The notes under the pieces are model-generated. The model was not told where the DNA came from. It did no database searches and worked only from the letters and a program-made list of their open reading frames with translations. Positions 56,229 through 64,000 of a stretch of DNA of 64,000 nucleotides are shown here, in pieces. Numbering within the stretch: position 1 is the stretch's first letter; the number at the start of each line of letters is the position of its first letter. The position numbers and the translations under genes were made by a program. This stretch comes from Burkholderiaceae bacterium. GTDB lineage: Bacteria > Pseudomonadota > Gammaproteobacteria > Burkholderiales > Burkholderiaceae_E. Location of the stretch: positions 1 to 64,000 of the forward strand of contig JAGXFG010000038.1 of the NCBI GenBank assembly GCA_024637395.1, in the 5' to 3' direction.

Positions 56229-56546
56229 TACTCAACCGGCACTGAACTCGCGACGCAATCACAAACGGAGAGACTCGACGCTCCAGCCAGTCTGCCGGTT
56301 TGTACTAGTCTGCGAGCGGCAGCTGTTACAGTGGCCGTTGGGGAGCAGCGAAGTCTGATTGATGTATTTTTCGTTTGAGACTATACAGCCCAAGAAGGTA
56401 GGGTAAGCAGATGCCGGCAATGCTGCCCGATGCCGTGCATTATGCAGTCTCGGTTGAACCGGACACGCAATTCGCGAACAACCGTTGCGCTGATATGGGC
56501 AGTGAGTAGCAGAGGCAAGATTGGAATTCTCACGAGCGGGGCGCGA
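56229..56546. other. Gap without a recognised gene
   Basis: 318 bp between dctM and the AEC fragment. Short open stretches exist on both strands but none resembles a known family or has a ribosome-binding site. No clear terminator was seen after dctM. Confidence 0.5.
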
Positions 56547-56811
56547 ATGCTAACCTTATTCAATAAAGTGGATTGCCCGGCCTGGAGCTGTCTCTATTTC
56601 AGTATCGCTGTGGGATACGTTGTTACCCGTAGCGGCCTTTTTGCCAAGACAGACAGGCATGTTTCTAGGTGAATTGGTCGTCATCCTTGCGGTACCGGCG
56701 CTACTTTTAAAGGCGTTGGCAGAGAGTTCCATTGGGGAACTTATCAATTCTGAGTATATGCTGGCCTATCTGCTCGGCGCGTTCGTCGTGATCAGCGTTG
56801 GGGCGCTTTGA
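56547..56811 (+). pseudogene. N-terminal fragment of an AEC-family transporter
   Basis: One frame gives AVGYVVTRSGLFAKTDRHV; the continuation is one frame over: LGELVVILAVPALLLKALAESSIGELINSEYMLAYLLGAFVV. Together this is the first two membrane helices of an auxin-efflux-carrier/malonate-type transporter. The protein stops after about 85 residues where more than 300 are expected. It is a truncated and frameshifted remnant. Confidence 0.65.
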
Positions 56812-56893
56812 TTTCGCCGTTCTGTGGAGTAGAAGCAGACGACCAGTGCGTGAAGGGAAGTTCTTTAAACATACATAGAGGAGAAAGTAGACA

Positions 56894-57268
56894 ATGGATA
56901 TCATCAGAAGATCAGAGGTAGAAAAGACAATTCTTCCGGGACGAGTAGCGCAAACGGCCGTTGGCAAGACGGCTGTGTCTAAAAGCGTTAGAATGACTTT
57001 GGGATATGGACGTTTTGATATTGGAAGCGGCCATGCTGAGCCACATTTTCACGCTGAAGAAAGTGTTTATATTGTAAGCGCCAAGAATAGCTGGATTGAT
57101 TTTGGCGGCAGCAAGGATAATTTGGATAAGAGGGTCACGTTGGAGCCTGGCATGATTCTCCATATTGCTGAGAACGAATGGCATCGTTTTGACTTTGGCG
57201 AAGAGGGGCACATAGATATAGTGTTTTTCTATGCACAGATCGATAACATCCGGCCTGAGGAAAAGTAG
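56894..57268 (+). CDS. Cupin-domain protein
   Basis: 124 residues. The first cupin motif is HAEPHFHAEESVYIV (His, His, Glu) and the second is AENEWHRFDF (His), so a metal centre is possible. AGAGGAGAAAG precedes the ATG, which supports real expression. Proteins of this size in TRAP/sugar-acid islands include isomerases and sensor proteins. The function cannot be assigned. Confidence 0.75.
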   Translation: MDIIRRSEVEKTILPGRVAQTAVGKTAVSKSVRMTLGYGRFDIGSGHAEPHFHAEESVYIVSAKNSWIDFGGSKDNLDKRVTLEPGMILHIAENEWHRFDFGEEGHIDIVFFYAQIDNIRPEEK

Positions 57269-57348
57269 GATCCGACGTTTGCAGTAGCTGGGGAACTAGC
57301 GCAGATGCAAGAAGAGTTCGACGCGCGGTGGAAGAATCGCTGTTCATA

Positions 57349-57429
57349 TTACGCGACGGCCTTGGTGAATCGATCTTCGTAGAGTATAGCTAATTGGTTC
57401 AAGGCGCTTTCCCAGTTGCTGGTGAGGCT
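57349..57429 (-). mobile_element. Possible C-terminal scrap of an IS256-type transposase
   Basis: The minus strand encodes SNWESALNQLAILYEDRF, which resembles the C-terminal end of IS256-family transposases (typically NWK-ALNQFAILY-DR). Only about 25 codons remain. It lies in the 383-bp gap between the cupin and the dehydrogenase stub, where nothing else was recognised. It would explain the rearrangement here. Confidence 0.35.
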
Positions 57430-57651
57430 GTACCCGTATCAATACAGGTCTAAAGTTGGAATTTCCAGCCACTCATTAAGTTCCGTCAGACCAGGCGTAG
57501 ACGATACTTTTATCAATTTACAAGCAGAGAGTACCCCGCTCTCCGAATTCGCTTTTTTCTGACCGATACTGTCATTCTGCTTGTCAGATTGATGGGCGCC
57601 CCCGGTTTCGACAGTTAATCGCGTAACTATCTGATTTCGTTGAGCACGACT

Positions 57652-57789
57652 TCAAAACGCTAGCCTACAACAGCGTCCACTATGATGACGCGGTGGGTTT
57701 CTCACGGTGGCCTCGATCACCTCCGGACCGATTCCGTCTCCGGGCAGTACGGCGATGTCGATGATGCGGGGTACGGCTGCGGTCGTCAT
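57652..57789 (-). pseudogene. N-terminal stub of an isocitrate/isopropylmalate dehydrogenase-type enzyme
   Basis: 45 codons from the ATG at 57789: RIIDIAVLPGDGIGPEVIEATV is the classic start of the isocitrate/isopropylmalate/tartrate dehydrogenase family. After this the sequence diverges and stops, so more than 300 residues are missing. It is the last gene of the minus-strand cluster, 7 bp after the GntR regulator, and was probably cut by the same event that left the transposase scrap. Confidence 0.65.
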
Positions 57790-57796
57790 GAAGTTG

Positions 57797-58512
57797 TCAC
57801 AGGGTCTTGAGTCGGTATTGGTCGGGGATCGCGAGTAGTTCTCGGCTGCCACGTTGGCGGTGGGCGCGATCGGCTTCGGCTGCGGCCCGCGCGTCGCCGG
57901 CGCGGATTCGGTCGACGACCTCCATGTGCTCGCGCGTCGAATGCGTGGGCTTGGGTCGCACCCGCAGCGTGACCATCCGGGCGCGGTGGGCACGATCCCA
58001 ACAGTTCTGCACTGCGTCGATCACCAGACGGTTTCCCGACAAGGCAACCAGATGGCGATGGAAGCTCTCGTCCGCGGCCGCCCACGCGTCGAGATCATCG
58101 GCTTCGATGGTACACCCCATGTCACGGGAGGCGTCGACCAGCGGCAGAAGTTGCTCCGCGCTCGGCTGGCGCGAGACGGCAAGCTCGGCCGCCGCCGATT
58201 CGAGCGCAGTCAACATCTCGTAGATGTCCCGCATATCGTCCGATGAAACCGGCAGGACGCGCATACCATGGCGCGGCACGACCTCGATCAGGCCCTCTTT
58301 ATGCAGCCGGATCAACGCCTCGCGCACCGGCGTGCGGCTCATGCCGAGTTCGACAGCGACTTCCTGCTCCAACGCGCATAACCTGGCGACCACACGTTGT
58401 CGAGAATGCGCTGGCGCATCGTCTGATAGGCCGATTCGACCCGCGAGACGCCGGTTCCGGCAGCGTCGCTCGAAGCATCATTGACTGCCGACGCTGCGTG
58501 CTCGGGTTTCAT
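57797..58512 (-). pseudogene. GntR/FCD-family regulator, split by a frameshift
   Basis: The ATG at 58512 overlaps the stop of the SMP-30 gene. The first frame gives VESAYQTMRQRILDNVWSPGY; the winged helix then continues one frame over with ALEQEVAVELGMSRTPVREALIRLHKEGLIEV, followed by a full FCD ligand domain (DIYEMLTALESAAAELA, ADESFHRHLVALSGN, STREHMEVVDRIRAGDA). A single missing base near 58387 explains it. As an FCD protein it would sense an organic acid and repress the cluster. Confidence 0.8.
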
Positions 58513-59272
58513 GCAGGCCAGTTCCAGTGCGCCGGGGCGAGCCCGGCCATGGTTGAGGGAAACGCGTAGATAGCGTCGTCGAGCAGGCAACCAAGGTAGA
58601 CGGTGAGTCGATCGCGGCCGCCAAAGACAATGCTCGAAATGTTGCGCAGCACGCGGCTCTTCACCGTGTCGAGGCGCGGACGGTCGATCTCGCCCGCGAC
58701 GTACGCGCGCTCGACCCAATCCAGGTGCTGCCCATCGGCATCCTCGACGATCGTCGCGATCGCGCGGTCCGGGGCGACGCGCAACACCCTGTTGCTGATG
58801 ATGGACACCACCCACAAATGACCCGCTTCGTCGAAGGCCAGGCCATCCGGGAACGTGCCCGGGCCATACTCGACAAACACTTCACGGTGATCCAGACCCG
58901 TCCGTGGGCGTCCTCCACCACGAAATTCGAAGGCGGCAGTGCGACGCCCTCCACCTCCTCCAGGAAGGGCTGAACCGCGCCGTCGCCGGACAACGCGAAC
59001 ACGCCACCAAGATTGGCGCCAAGGCCGGCAAAGAGGAATAACCCGTCGCGCCGTAGCGCGATGCCGTTCGGGCGCGCCTGGCGTTGGCCCGGCAATTCGC
59101 AACGGTAAAGCGTCTGCGTCCCGTCGGGACGAATGTGCGCGACGCTGCCCCGCCAATCAGCGGTGAAGAGATCGCCTCGTGAATTCGCGAGCACGCATTC
59201 GGATCGCATCAAGCCCGAGCCAATACGCCGGATCGAAGCGAGATCCATCGCGTCGTTGCTGGCGACCGGCAT
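58509..59272 (-). pseudogene. SMP-30/gluconolactonase-like gene with an internal deletion
   Basis: The ATG at 59272 follows AGGAGGAG. The first half (SECVLANSRGDLFTADW, RPNGIALRRDGLFLFAG, PPSNFVVEDAHGRVWITV) matches the intact homologue at 50458-51465. It then jumps, in another frame, to REVFVEYGPGTFPDGLAFDEAGHLWVV and runs on to the C-terminus. About 70 residues of the homologue, including a metal-ligand strand, are absent at the junction near 58885. The gene is therefore broken by a deletion that also shifted the frame. Confidence 0.8.
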
Positions 59273-59378
59273 TGGCTGACTCCTCCTGGCGCTTGTCTGC
59301 ACATTTTCAGCGCAGAATTCTTGTACGCGTACGTTAACGTATACGTTCAATCACCGACCAGAGGCTGTCAAACAAGCG

Positions 59379-61076
59379 TCAGACTTCTGACGGGACGCGC
59401 AAGTTCACGTTGCCAAACCCGTCTTCAACGACGACTTCGAGCAGATTCGGCGCACCGCTGGCGATGGCCTCGCGCAGGGCAATTTCGATCTCCGCAGGTT
59501 CGATGACACGGCGCGCCGTCATGCCGAATCCTTGCGCCAGCTGCACGAAATCGAGCGCCGGATCACGCAAATCCATGCCGATGAATTGGTCCGACTTGCG
59601 GTTGGACACCAGCCGCTCCTTGATGATCCGATAGCTGCGGTTGTTGATGATCACGTAGGTGATCGGCAGCTTGAGGTGCGCAGCACTCCAGAGCGCCTGG
59701 ATGCAATAGAGCGCGCTGCCATCGCCCAGCGCCGCCACCACCGGCCGCCCGGGCTGCGCCAGGCTGATCCCGATCGCGCCGGCCACGGCAAAACCCAGTC
59801 CGCCGCTGGCCAGCCCGTAAAAGCTGTGTGGGTCGTTCATCGGCAGCATGCTCGAGAGCGCCGCCGCCGCGGTGAGCGCTTCCTCAACCACGATGGCGTT
59901 ATCCGGCAACGAATCAACCAGGGCCGCCATCAGGAAGCGCGGTTCAATGGGCTTGGACAAGGCTGCCCCACGGGCGTTGTCGCGTGCCACTGTGCTGCGC
60001 GCCGACCAGTTCAGCGGCTGCAAGGCACGCAGTCGCTGGCTGGCCAGTTCCGCGTACTCGGGCGAACGACTGGTGCGCAACACCGGCAGCACGGCGCGCA
60101 GGGTCTCGCCGACATCGGCACGCAGCGCCAGTTCAGTGGGATAGTTCTTGCCCAGTTCCCAGTCCCGCTCGGTGATGTGGACCACGGCGAGGTCATCGGG
60201 GAGCGGGTCAACCGCGCTGTAGGGCGACATCCGCAGCAGGTCGGCGCCCAGGCACAACAGCAGGTCATGTTGCTGCAGGGTCTCGCGCACCTGTTGCTGG
60301 TTTCTGGTCAGATCACCCATGCAGGCGGGATGCCGCGATGGAAAGCGGGCGTTGTAGGGAACCGGCTCCTGGTAGACGGAGGCACCGAGCAGCGTCGCCA
60401 GCTCACCGGCCTCCTCAAAGAGGCCATGGGCGGCCAGTTCGCGGCCGGCAACGATTGCCGGTCGGCGTGCCGCCAAAAGGCGAGCGACCAGCAGATCGAT
60501 GGTTGCATCCGACGGCCGGGTCGCGGCATCAACGCGAGTTGGACTGCCGAAGTTAAGATCCGCTTCGTCATCCAGGATGCTGCCCGGCAGGCTGATGAAG
60601 ACCGGGCCGGTTGGTGGCGTCAGCGCGATCTTGGCCGCGCGCCGGATGATGCGAGGCAGATCCTCGACCCGTGTCACCTCGACCGCCCATTTCACCAGTG
60701 GCTGAGCGATCGGCACCAGCGGTTCGTAGAGCAGCGGCTCCTGCAGTCCATAGCCGATCTCATACTGCCCCGCAGTGATGATCAGCGGCGATCCCGAGAA
60801 TTTAGCGCTGTAGAGCGCACCCATCGCATGACCCAGGCCCGGGGTGCAGTGCAGATTCACCGCCGCCAGCCGGCCCGACGCCCGCGCGAAGCCATCGGCC
60901 ATGCCGAGCACCACCGATTCCTGCAGGCCGAGGACGTATTTGAGCTGCGGGAATTGCGGGACCATCTCCATGATCGGCAACTCGGTCGTACCCGGATTGC
61001 CGAAGAGGTGGGTTACCCCTTCGTCGAGCAACAACTGCAGGAAGGCGGAGCGTCCGGTCAACCTGCGTTTTGCCAT
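59379..61076 (-). CDS. Thiamine-diphosphate enzyme, benzoylformate decarboxylase-like
   Basis: 565 residues from the ATG at 61076. The N-terminal GNPGTTELPIMEMV and catalytic Glu in LGLQESVVLGMADGFARASGR are present, along with the central NAD-like domain and the ThDP motif from GDGSALYCIQALWSAAHL to NNRSYRIIKERL. The start GNPGTTE resembles benzoylformate decarboxylase and relatives. It is the first gene of the minus-strand cluster and the only clearly intact one. A 2-oxo acid decarboxylation is expected. Confidence 0.87.
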   Translation of the reverse strand: MAKRRLTGRSAFLQLLLDEGVTHLFGNPGTTELPIMEMVPQFPQLKYVLGLQESVVLGMADGFARASGRLAAVNLHCTPGLGHAMGALYSAKFSGSPLIITAGQYEIGYGLQEPLLYEPLVPIAQPLVKWAVEVTRVEDLPRIIRRAAKIALTPPTGPVFISLPGSILDDEADLNFGSPTRVDAATRPSDATIDLLVARLLAARRPAIVAGRELAAHGLFEEAGELATLLGASVYQEPVPYNARFPSRHPACMGDLTRNQQQVRETLQQHDLLLCLGADLLRMSPYSAVDPLPDDLAVVHITERDWELGKNYPTELALRADVGETLRAVLPVLRTSRSPEYAELASQRLRALQPLNWSARSTVARDNARGAALSKPIEPRFLMAALVDSLPDNAIVVEEALTAAAALSSMLPMNDPHSFYGLASGGLGFAVAGAIGISLAQPGRPVVAALGDGSALYCIQALWSAAHLKLPITYVIINNRSYRIIKERLVSNRKSDQFIGMDLRDPALDFVQLAQGFGMTARRVIEPAEIEIALREAIASGAPNLLEVVVEDGFGNVNLRVPSEV

Positions 61077-61261
61077 GATCCAGTCACCCCCGTCACCGCC
61101 GTAGGTCAAGTCAGCGCCGGCGCGCGCCAGCCGATCACCTCGGCAACGATGATAATGGATGTCGGCTGCGCCCGGGGCTGGACACCGACAAGATCGGCCA
61201 CCCCGGCGCTATCGAAGCTGGCACCGGGCTGGCCGATATCATGCCGGCGGCTGGGACGCCG

Positions 61262-61585
61262 CTAGCAGCCGGCGGTCTTCTTGAACGACTGGCTGACGTG
61301 CGGGTCGGCCTTCATGTAGCGGGCCCGGATTTCATCGCCTTCGACGATGCGGTGGTCCTTGAACTTGTCGAGCGTGAGCTCGTCGGTGATCGTGAGGCTG
61401 ACCTCCTCGCTGGTCTTGTTGTCCTTGAGAATGGCCACCGCGGACGTGCCATCGGCAGCAACGGTAAGCCTGGTGATCGGGCCGACGATCGTCGTTTGGT
61501 CAGCGGCGGAAACATTGCTGACCGAGACCAGGCCAACGATGGCAAACAGCATGGAGAACAGAATTGCGGAGAGCTTGGTTTTCAT
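61262..61585 (-). CDS. Small exported protein of unknown function
   Basis: 107 residues with a clear signal peptide (LFSMLFAIVGLVSVSNVSAA), then an 80-residue domain with alternating strands (QTTIVGPITRLTVAADGTSAVAILKDN, DEIRARYMKADP) ending in Cys. Its start and signal peptide are unambiguous, but no family is recognised. It follows the porin gene downstream of a hairpin, so it may be expressed at a different level. Confidence 0.7.
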   Translation of the reverse strand: MKTKLSAILFSMLFAIVGLVSVSNVSAADQTTIVGPITRLTVAADGTSAVAILKDNKTSEEVSLTITDELTLDKFKDHRIVEGDEIRARYMKADPHVSQSFKKTAGC

Positions 61586-61614
61586 ATTTGACTCGTTTGA
61601 AAGTTTGATGATTG

Positions 61615-61638
61615 GCGAGCGGAGCCAGCTCCGCTCGC
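61615..61638. terminator. Strong hairpin between the porin and the small exported protein
   Basis: GCGAGCGGAGC and GCTCCGCTCGC form a perfect 11-bp stem around two bases (a 10-bp stem with a 4-base loop in practice). There is no T-run downstream on the minus strand. It may attenuate transcription or stabilise the porin mRNA. Confidence 0.6.
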
Positions 61639-61655
61639 CCTGACAGAGAGATCGC

Positions 61656-63476
61656 TCAGAACTTGACCTCGAAGGTGGCGTAGATGTCAGTGGCGCTCTT
61701 CAGCGGCGTCAGCGTCATCAGGTCGGCACCGTTGACGTCCGAGATCGCGACCGGGGCACCGACCCAGTTGTTGCTGCCGGTGTACTTGAAGCTGTAATGC
61801 CTGACGCCGAAGCGCACGAAGGCGGTGCTGAAGTAGGACGAGATCGCCTTGCCGCCCAGTTCCTGGATCACGTAGGCCTCGTAGACGTTGCCACGGGTGC
61901 CCAGCTTGGAGGTCCAGACGTCGTCGGCCGCCGGAGCAAAGGTGATCCAGTTCTTCGAGCCGTGGTTGAACTCGAGGCCGAGCTTGGTCTTCGATGGCAG
62001 GTCATAGCGCACGCCCAGCGAGATCGCGGTGCCGGTCTTCTTCTCGGGCGCCTCGGGCGCGAAGAAGCCGCCGGTCAGCAAGCCCTGGAAGCCGAACTGC
62101 GCCGAGACATTGTTGTTCGGGCTGGTGCGGCTCAGGCCCCAGTCGGCGAACAGCTGCAGCTTGCCGGGACCGATACCCTTGATGGTGCTCATGGCGCCAA
62201 TGCCGAACCAGTCGATATCACCGAGATTGGCCTTGGGTGAGGTATCGCCGAAATAGGTGCCGTTCATCACCGGGGCATCGAAGATGTTCATGCCACGGTT
62301 CCACTGCAGCCAGACGCGCAGCGGATCGGTGTCGATCGGCACCACCGCGATTCCCAGCATGGTGGTGTCGGCAATCGAGTTCGACGGGGTGTCGCGAAAA
62401 CCGCTCTCGAAACCGACGCCGTAGCAGACCTTGGCATAGGCGCCGGGCCAGCCGTCGATATCGGGCGCATAGCCGAGCGTCAAGCCGTCGAAGGCGTAGT
62501 CAACCAGCAGCGAGGGCACGCCGCCGGTACCAGGTCGACCGTCGTTGGTGCGGACGTTGGTCGAGGCGCCGGCCGTGGACGGGCGACGACCGACCGAGAA
62601 CCAGACCGGTTCGTCGGCGATGTTGTGCCAGGTCGCGTAGACGCGATCGACGTTGAGCCGACTGTCAGACGGAACATGGCTGACCGTGCCATCGAAGACC
62701 CCGACGCGATCAGCGGCAAACGGCGCCGAACCGGCGTTGGTCAGCGCGGCCTCGGTCTGCGAGCCAAAGACCTTGTACATCGACAGCCGCGCCGTGACGC
62801 TGACGGCCTGGGTCGCCTTGGCACCGAGATCGAGGTTGAACAGATTGGTCATCAGGTTCGAGTTCTTCGGCTTGTAGCTCGGCACCGGCACGGCAAATGC
62901 GCCAATGCCCTGCACCATGCCGGCATTCATCGGGTCGCTGAGGAAGGCCTGCGCGTCGGTATAGGTGGCCACACCGGACATGCCTTGCGCGAAGCCCATC
63001 AGGCTGGTCAGGGCACTGGAGGTCGACATGCCCATCGAGCCGAAGTAGCTGGAACTGCCCGGCACCGTGCTCGGATTGGCGAAGAAGTCGGTCTGCAACG
63101 ACTGCTGGGCGTTGGCGAAGGTGGCGTTGACATCAACGAATGGCTTGGTCTCGCCGCTCAGCCGGTCGAAGCGGAACTGATAGCTGCCCCCGACGTCCAG
63201 CCATTTGGCGAGCGACTTGTCCTCGAGCTTCTTGACCTGGCGCTTGAGGTCGCTGACCGCGGCACTATCGGCCTTGGTCGATTTGCCGCTCACCTGCTCC
63301 AGTGCCTTGGCGGACTTCTCTTCGTTGGCCTTGACCTGGGCGCGCAGGGCTTCGAGTTCGCTCGAGAGCGCTTCGATTCTCTGCAACAGGTCGACATCGG
63401 CCGCGCTCACCGCCAGTGGCACCATCAACCCGGCCAACAGCGTGACGAGCAGCTTCTTCCGGAACTTGCCGTGCAT
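61656..63476 (-). CDS. DUF3373-type outer-membrane porin
   Basis: 606 residues with a signal peptide (LLVTLLAGLMVPLAVSAAD), then a coiled-coil periplasmic segment (about 26-85, rich in Glu/Lys/Leu), and a long beta-strand-rich barrel ending in ATFEVKF, with the terminal Phe typical of outer-membrane proteins. Phrases such as PVWFSVGRRPSTAG and DGLTLGYAPDIDGWPGAYAKV fit the DUF3373 family of putative porins. It lies 32 bp after the rhodanese gene and probably shares its transcript. Confidence 0.82.
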   Translation of the reverse strand: MHGKFRKKLLVTLLAGLMVPLAVSAADVDLLQRIEALSSELEALRAQVKANEEKSAKALEQVSGKSTKADSAAVSDLKRQVKKLEDKSLAKWLDVGGSYQFRFDRLSGETKPFVDVNATFANAQQSLQTDFFANPSTVPGSSSYFGSMGMSTSSALTSLMGFAQGMSGVATYTDAQAFLSDPMNAGMVQGIGAFAVPVPSYKPKNSNLMTNLFNLDLGAKATQAVSVTARLSMYKVFGSQTEAALTNAGSAPFAADRVGVFDGTVSHVPSDSRLNVDRVYATWHNIADEPVWFSVGRRPSTAGASTNVRTNDGRPGTGGVPSLLVDYAFDGLTLGYAPDIDGWPGAYAKVCYGVGFESGFRDTPSNSIADTTMLGIAVVPIDTDPLRVWLQWNRGMNIFDAPVMNGTYFGDTSPKANLGDIDWFGIGAMSTIKGIGPGKLQLFADWGLSRTSPNNNVSAQFGFQGLLTGGFFAPEAPEKKTGTAISLGVRYDLPSKTKLGLEFNHGSKNWITFAPAADDVWTSKLGTRGNVYEAYVIQELGGKAISSYFSTAFVRFGVRHYSFKYTGSNNWVGAPVAISDVNGADLMTLTPLKSATDIYATFEVKF

Positions 63477-63508
63477 TTCCTTCTCCTGTGTGTGTCAGCT
63501 CTGACGGT

Positions 63509-64000
63509 TTACTTGGCCTTGGCCACGAACGAGCCGTCGACCAGGTAGGTAACGTTTGCGTCCAGGAACCAGACCTTGAGTTCCTCGCGCAGAATCTGGG
63601 CGGTGTCGTAGGCTTCGCCCGAGCGCCCTCCAGTGGCGCAGACGAATACGATCGGCTTGTCCGTCGGCAGCTTGGCAAGCCCCGCCTCGAGATCATCGAT
63701 CGGGATGTTGATCGCGCCCTTGATCGTCGCCACCGCGAATTCCTTGGGCGAGCGCACGTCGACAACCACGATCGCCTCAGGCTGGCTTCTCATGATCCGT
63801 TCAAAGGACGCGATGCTGACGCTGCCCTTCTCCTTGCCGGGCTCGAGGCCGGCCGCCGACTTGGCGGCTGGGGCCGGCGCGGCGACAGCGACGGGGGCGG
63901 CACCGGCGTTGCCGAACAGCTTCGTCCATTCCGGCTCACCTTCCGGATAGGTCTTGACGTTGGTGTAACCAAGCGCTACCGCCTTGTCGGCCGCCTGGTC
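63509..64000 (-). CDS. Rhodanese-domain protein, cut by the right window edge
   Basis: 164 codons are open to the edge, with no start in the window. The last 95 residues are a rhodanese domain with VVDVRSPKEFAVATIKGAINIP and an active-site loop CATGGRS holding the catalytic Cys. Before it come an Ala/Pro-rich linker and KAVALGYTNVKTYPEGEPEWTKL, which looks like the end of another rhodanese domain. A tandem rhodanese exported together with the porin is likely; the signal peptide would lie outside. Confidence 0.78.
   Translation of the reverse strand, partial: DQAADKAVALGYTNVKTYPEGEPEWTKLFGNAGAAPVAVAAPAPAAKSAAGLEPGKEKGSVSIASFERIMRSQPEAIVVVDVRSPKEFAVATIKGAINIPIDDLEAGLAKLPTDKPIVFVCATGGRSGEAYDTAQILREELKVWFLDANVTYLVDGSFVAKAK

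Noticed and set aside
59532-61265. Open frame of 577 codons antisense to the ThDP enzyme
   Set aside because: It is Arg/Gln/His-rich without any domain, whereas the minus strand encodes a complete ThDP enzyme.

Overview
The window is GC-rich, densely coded proteobacterial DNA. The gene families point to a betaproteobacterium, probably of the Rhodocyclales/Burkholderiales type: a Flp/Tad pilus locus, GlrK-QseG-GlrR, isocitrate lyase, RmuC, hydrolases like those of the exosortase-A system, and a DUF3373 porin. This is judged from protein families only. No rRNA, tRNA or CRISPR was seen. Several genes carry frameshifts or truncations, and the stretch from about 46.4 to 57.3 kb is visibly richer in A+T than its surroundings.

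Layout. 1-5.2 kb (minus): a partial lipoprotein, a fatty-acid type module (acyl-CoA ligase, acyl-CoA dehydrogenase, SDR) and galU. 5.4-7.3 kb (plus): two overlapping alpha/beta-hydrolase genes. 7.4-7.7 kb: a solitary XRE antitoxin-like gene with an inverted-repeat operator. 7.8-18.5 kb (minus): one long, tightly overlapping Tad pilus operon running from flp to a DUF192-TadE fusion. It includes a 53-residue pilin-like gene and an FHA-CpaF ATPase that is split by a frameshift. 18.6-21.6 kb: a small defence/addiction island with mazEF and a fused AbiEi-like/Fic protein lying between perfect 23-bp inverted repeats. 21.6-34 kb: housekeeping and metabolism (aceA, rraA, nitroreductase, rmuC, an FtsX-like permease, VOC protein, dienoyl-CoA isomerase, CMD protein, 2-hydroxyacid dehydrogenase, TPP enzyme, pyrimidine-dimer glycosylase, aldo/keto reductase). 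35.3-41.1 kb: glrK-qseG-glrR, followed by a sigma-54 promoter with two TGTC-N10-GACA sites in front of a lipoprotein carrying four fibronectin III domains and a tiny c-type cytochrome domain.

41.4-45.9 kb is a sugar cluster (D-lyxose isomerase type cupin, ABM protein, TIM-barrel isomerase, FGGY kinase) interrupted by an internally deleted IS30 copy. 46-57.3 kb is a LysR-controlled catabolic island: HMG-CoA-lyase family, CaiB/BaiF CoA-transferase, hydroxypyruvate-isomerase family, SMP-30 lactonase, SDR, a broken TPP enzyme, a complete DctPQM TRAP transporter and a cupin. It plausibly imports and degrades an unusual, perhaps branched, carboxylic or sugar acid. 57.6-61.1 kb (minus) is a second, related but decayed group: TPP enzyme, SMP-30 with an internal deletion, frameshifted GntR/FCD regulator and a dehydrogenase stub. 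61.2-64 kb (minus): a rhodanese cut by the window edge, a DUF3373 outer-membrane porin and a small exported protein.

The three most interesting points are the repeat-flanked AbiEi-Fic gene with a 9-G tract in its coding sequence, the complete GlrR/sigma-54 control region in front of the fibronectin-cytochrome lipoprotein, and the catabolic island with its decayed neighbour.
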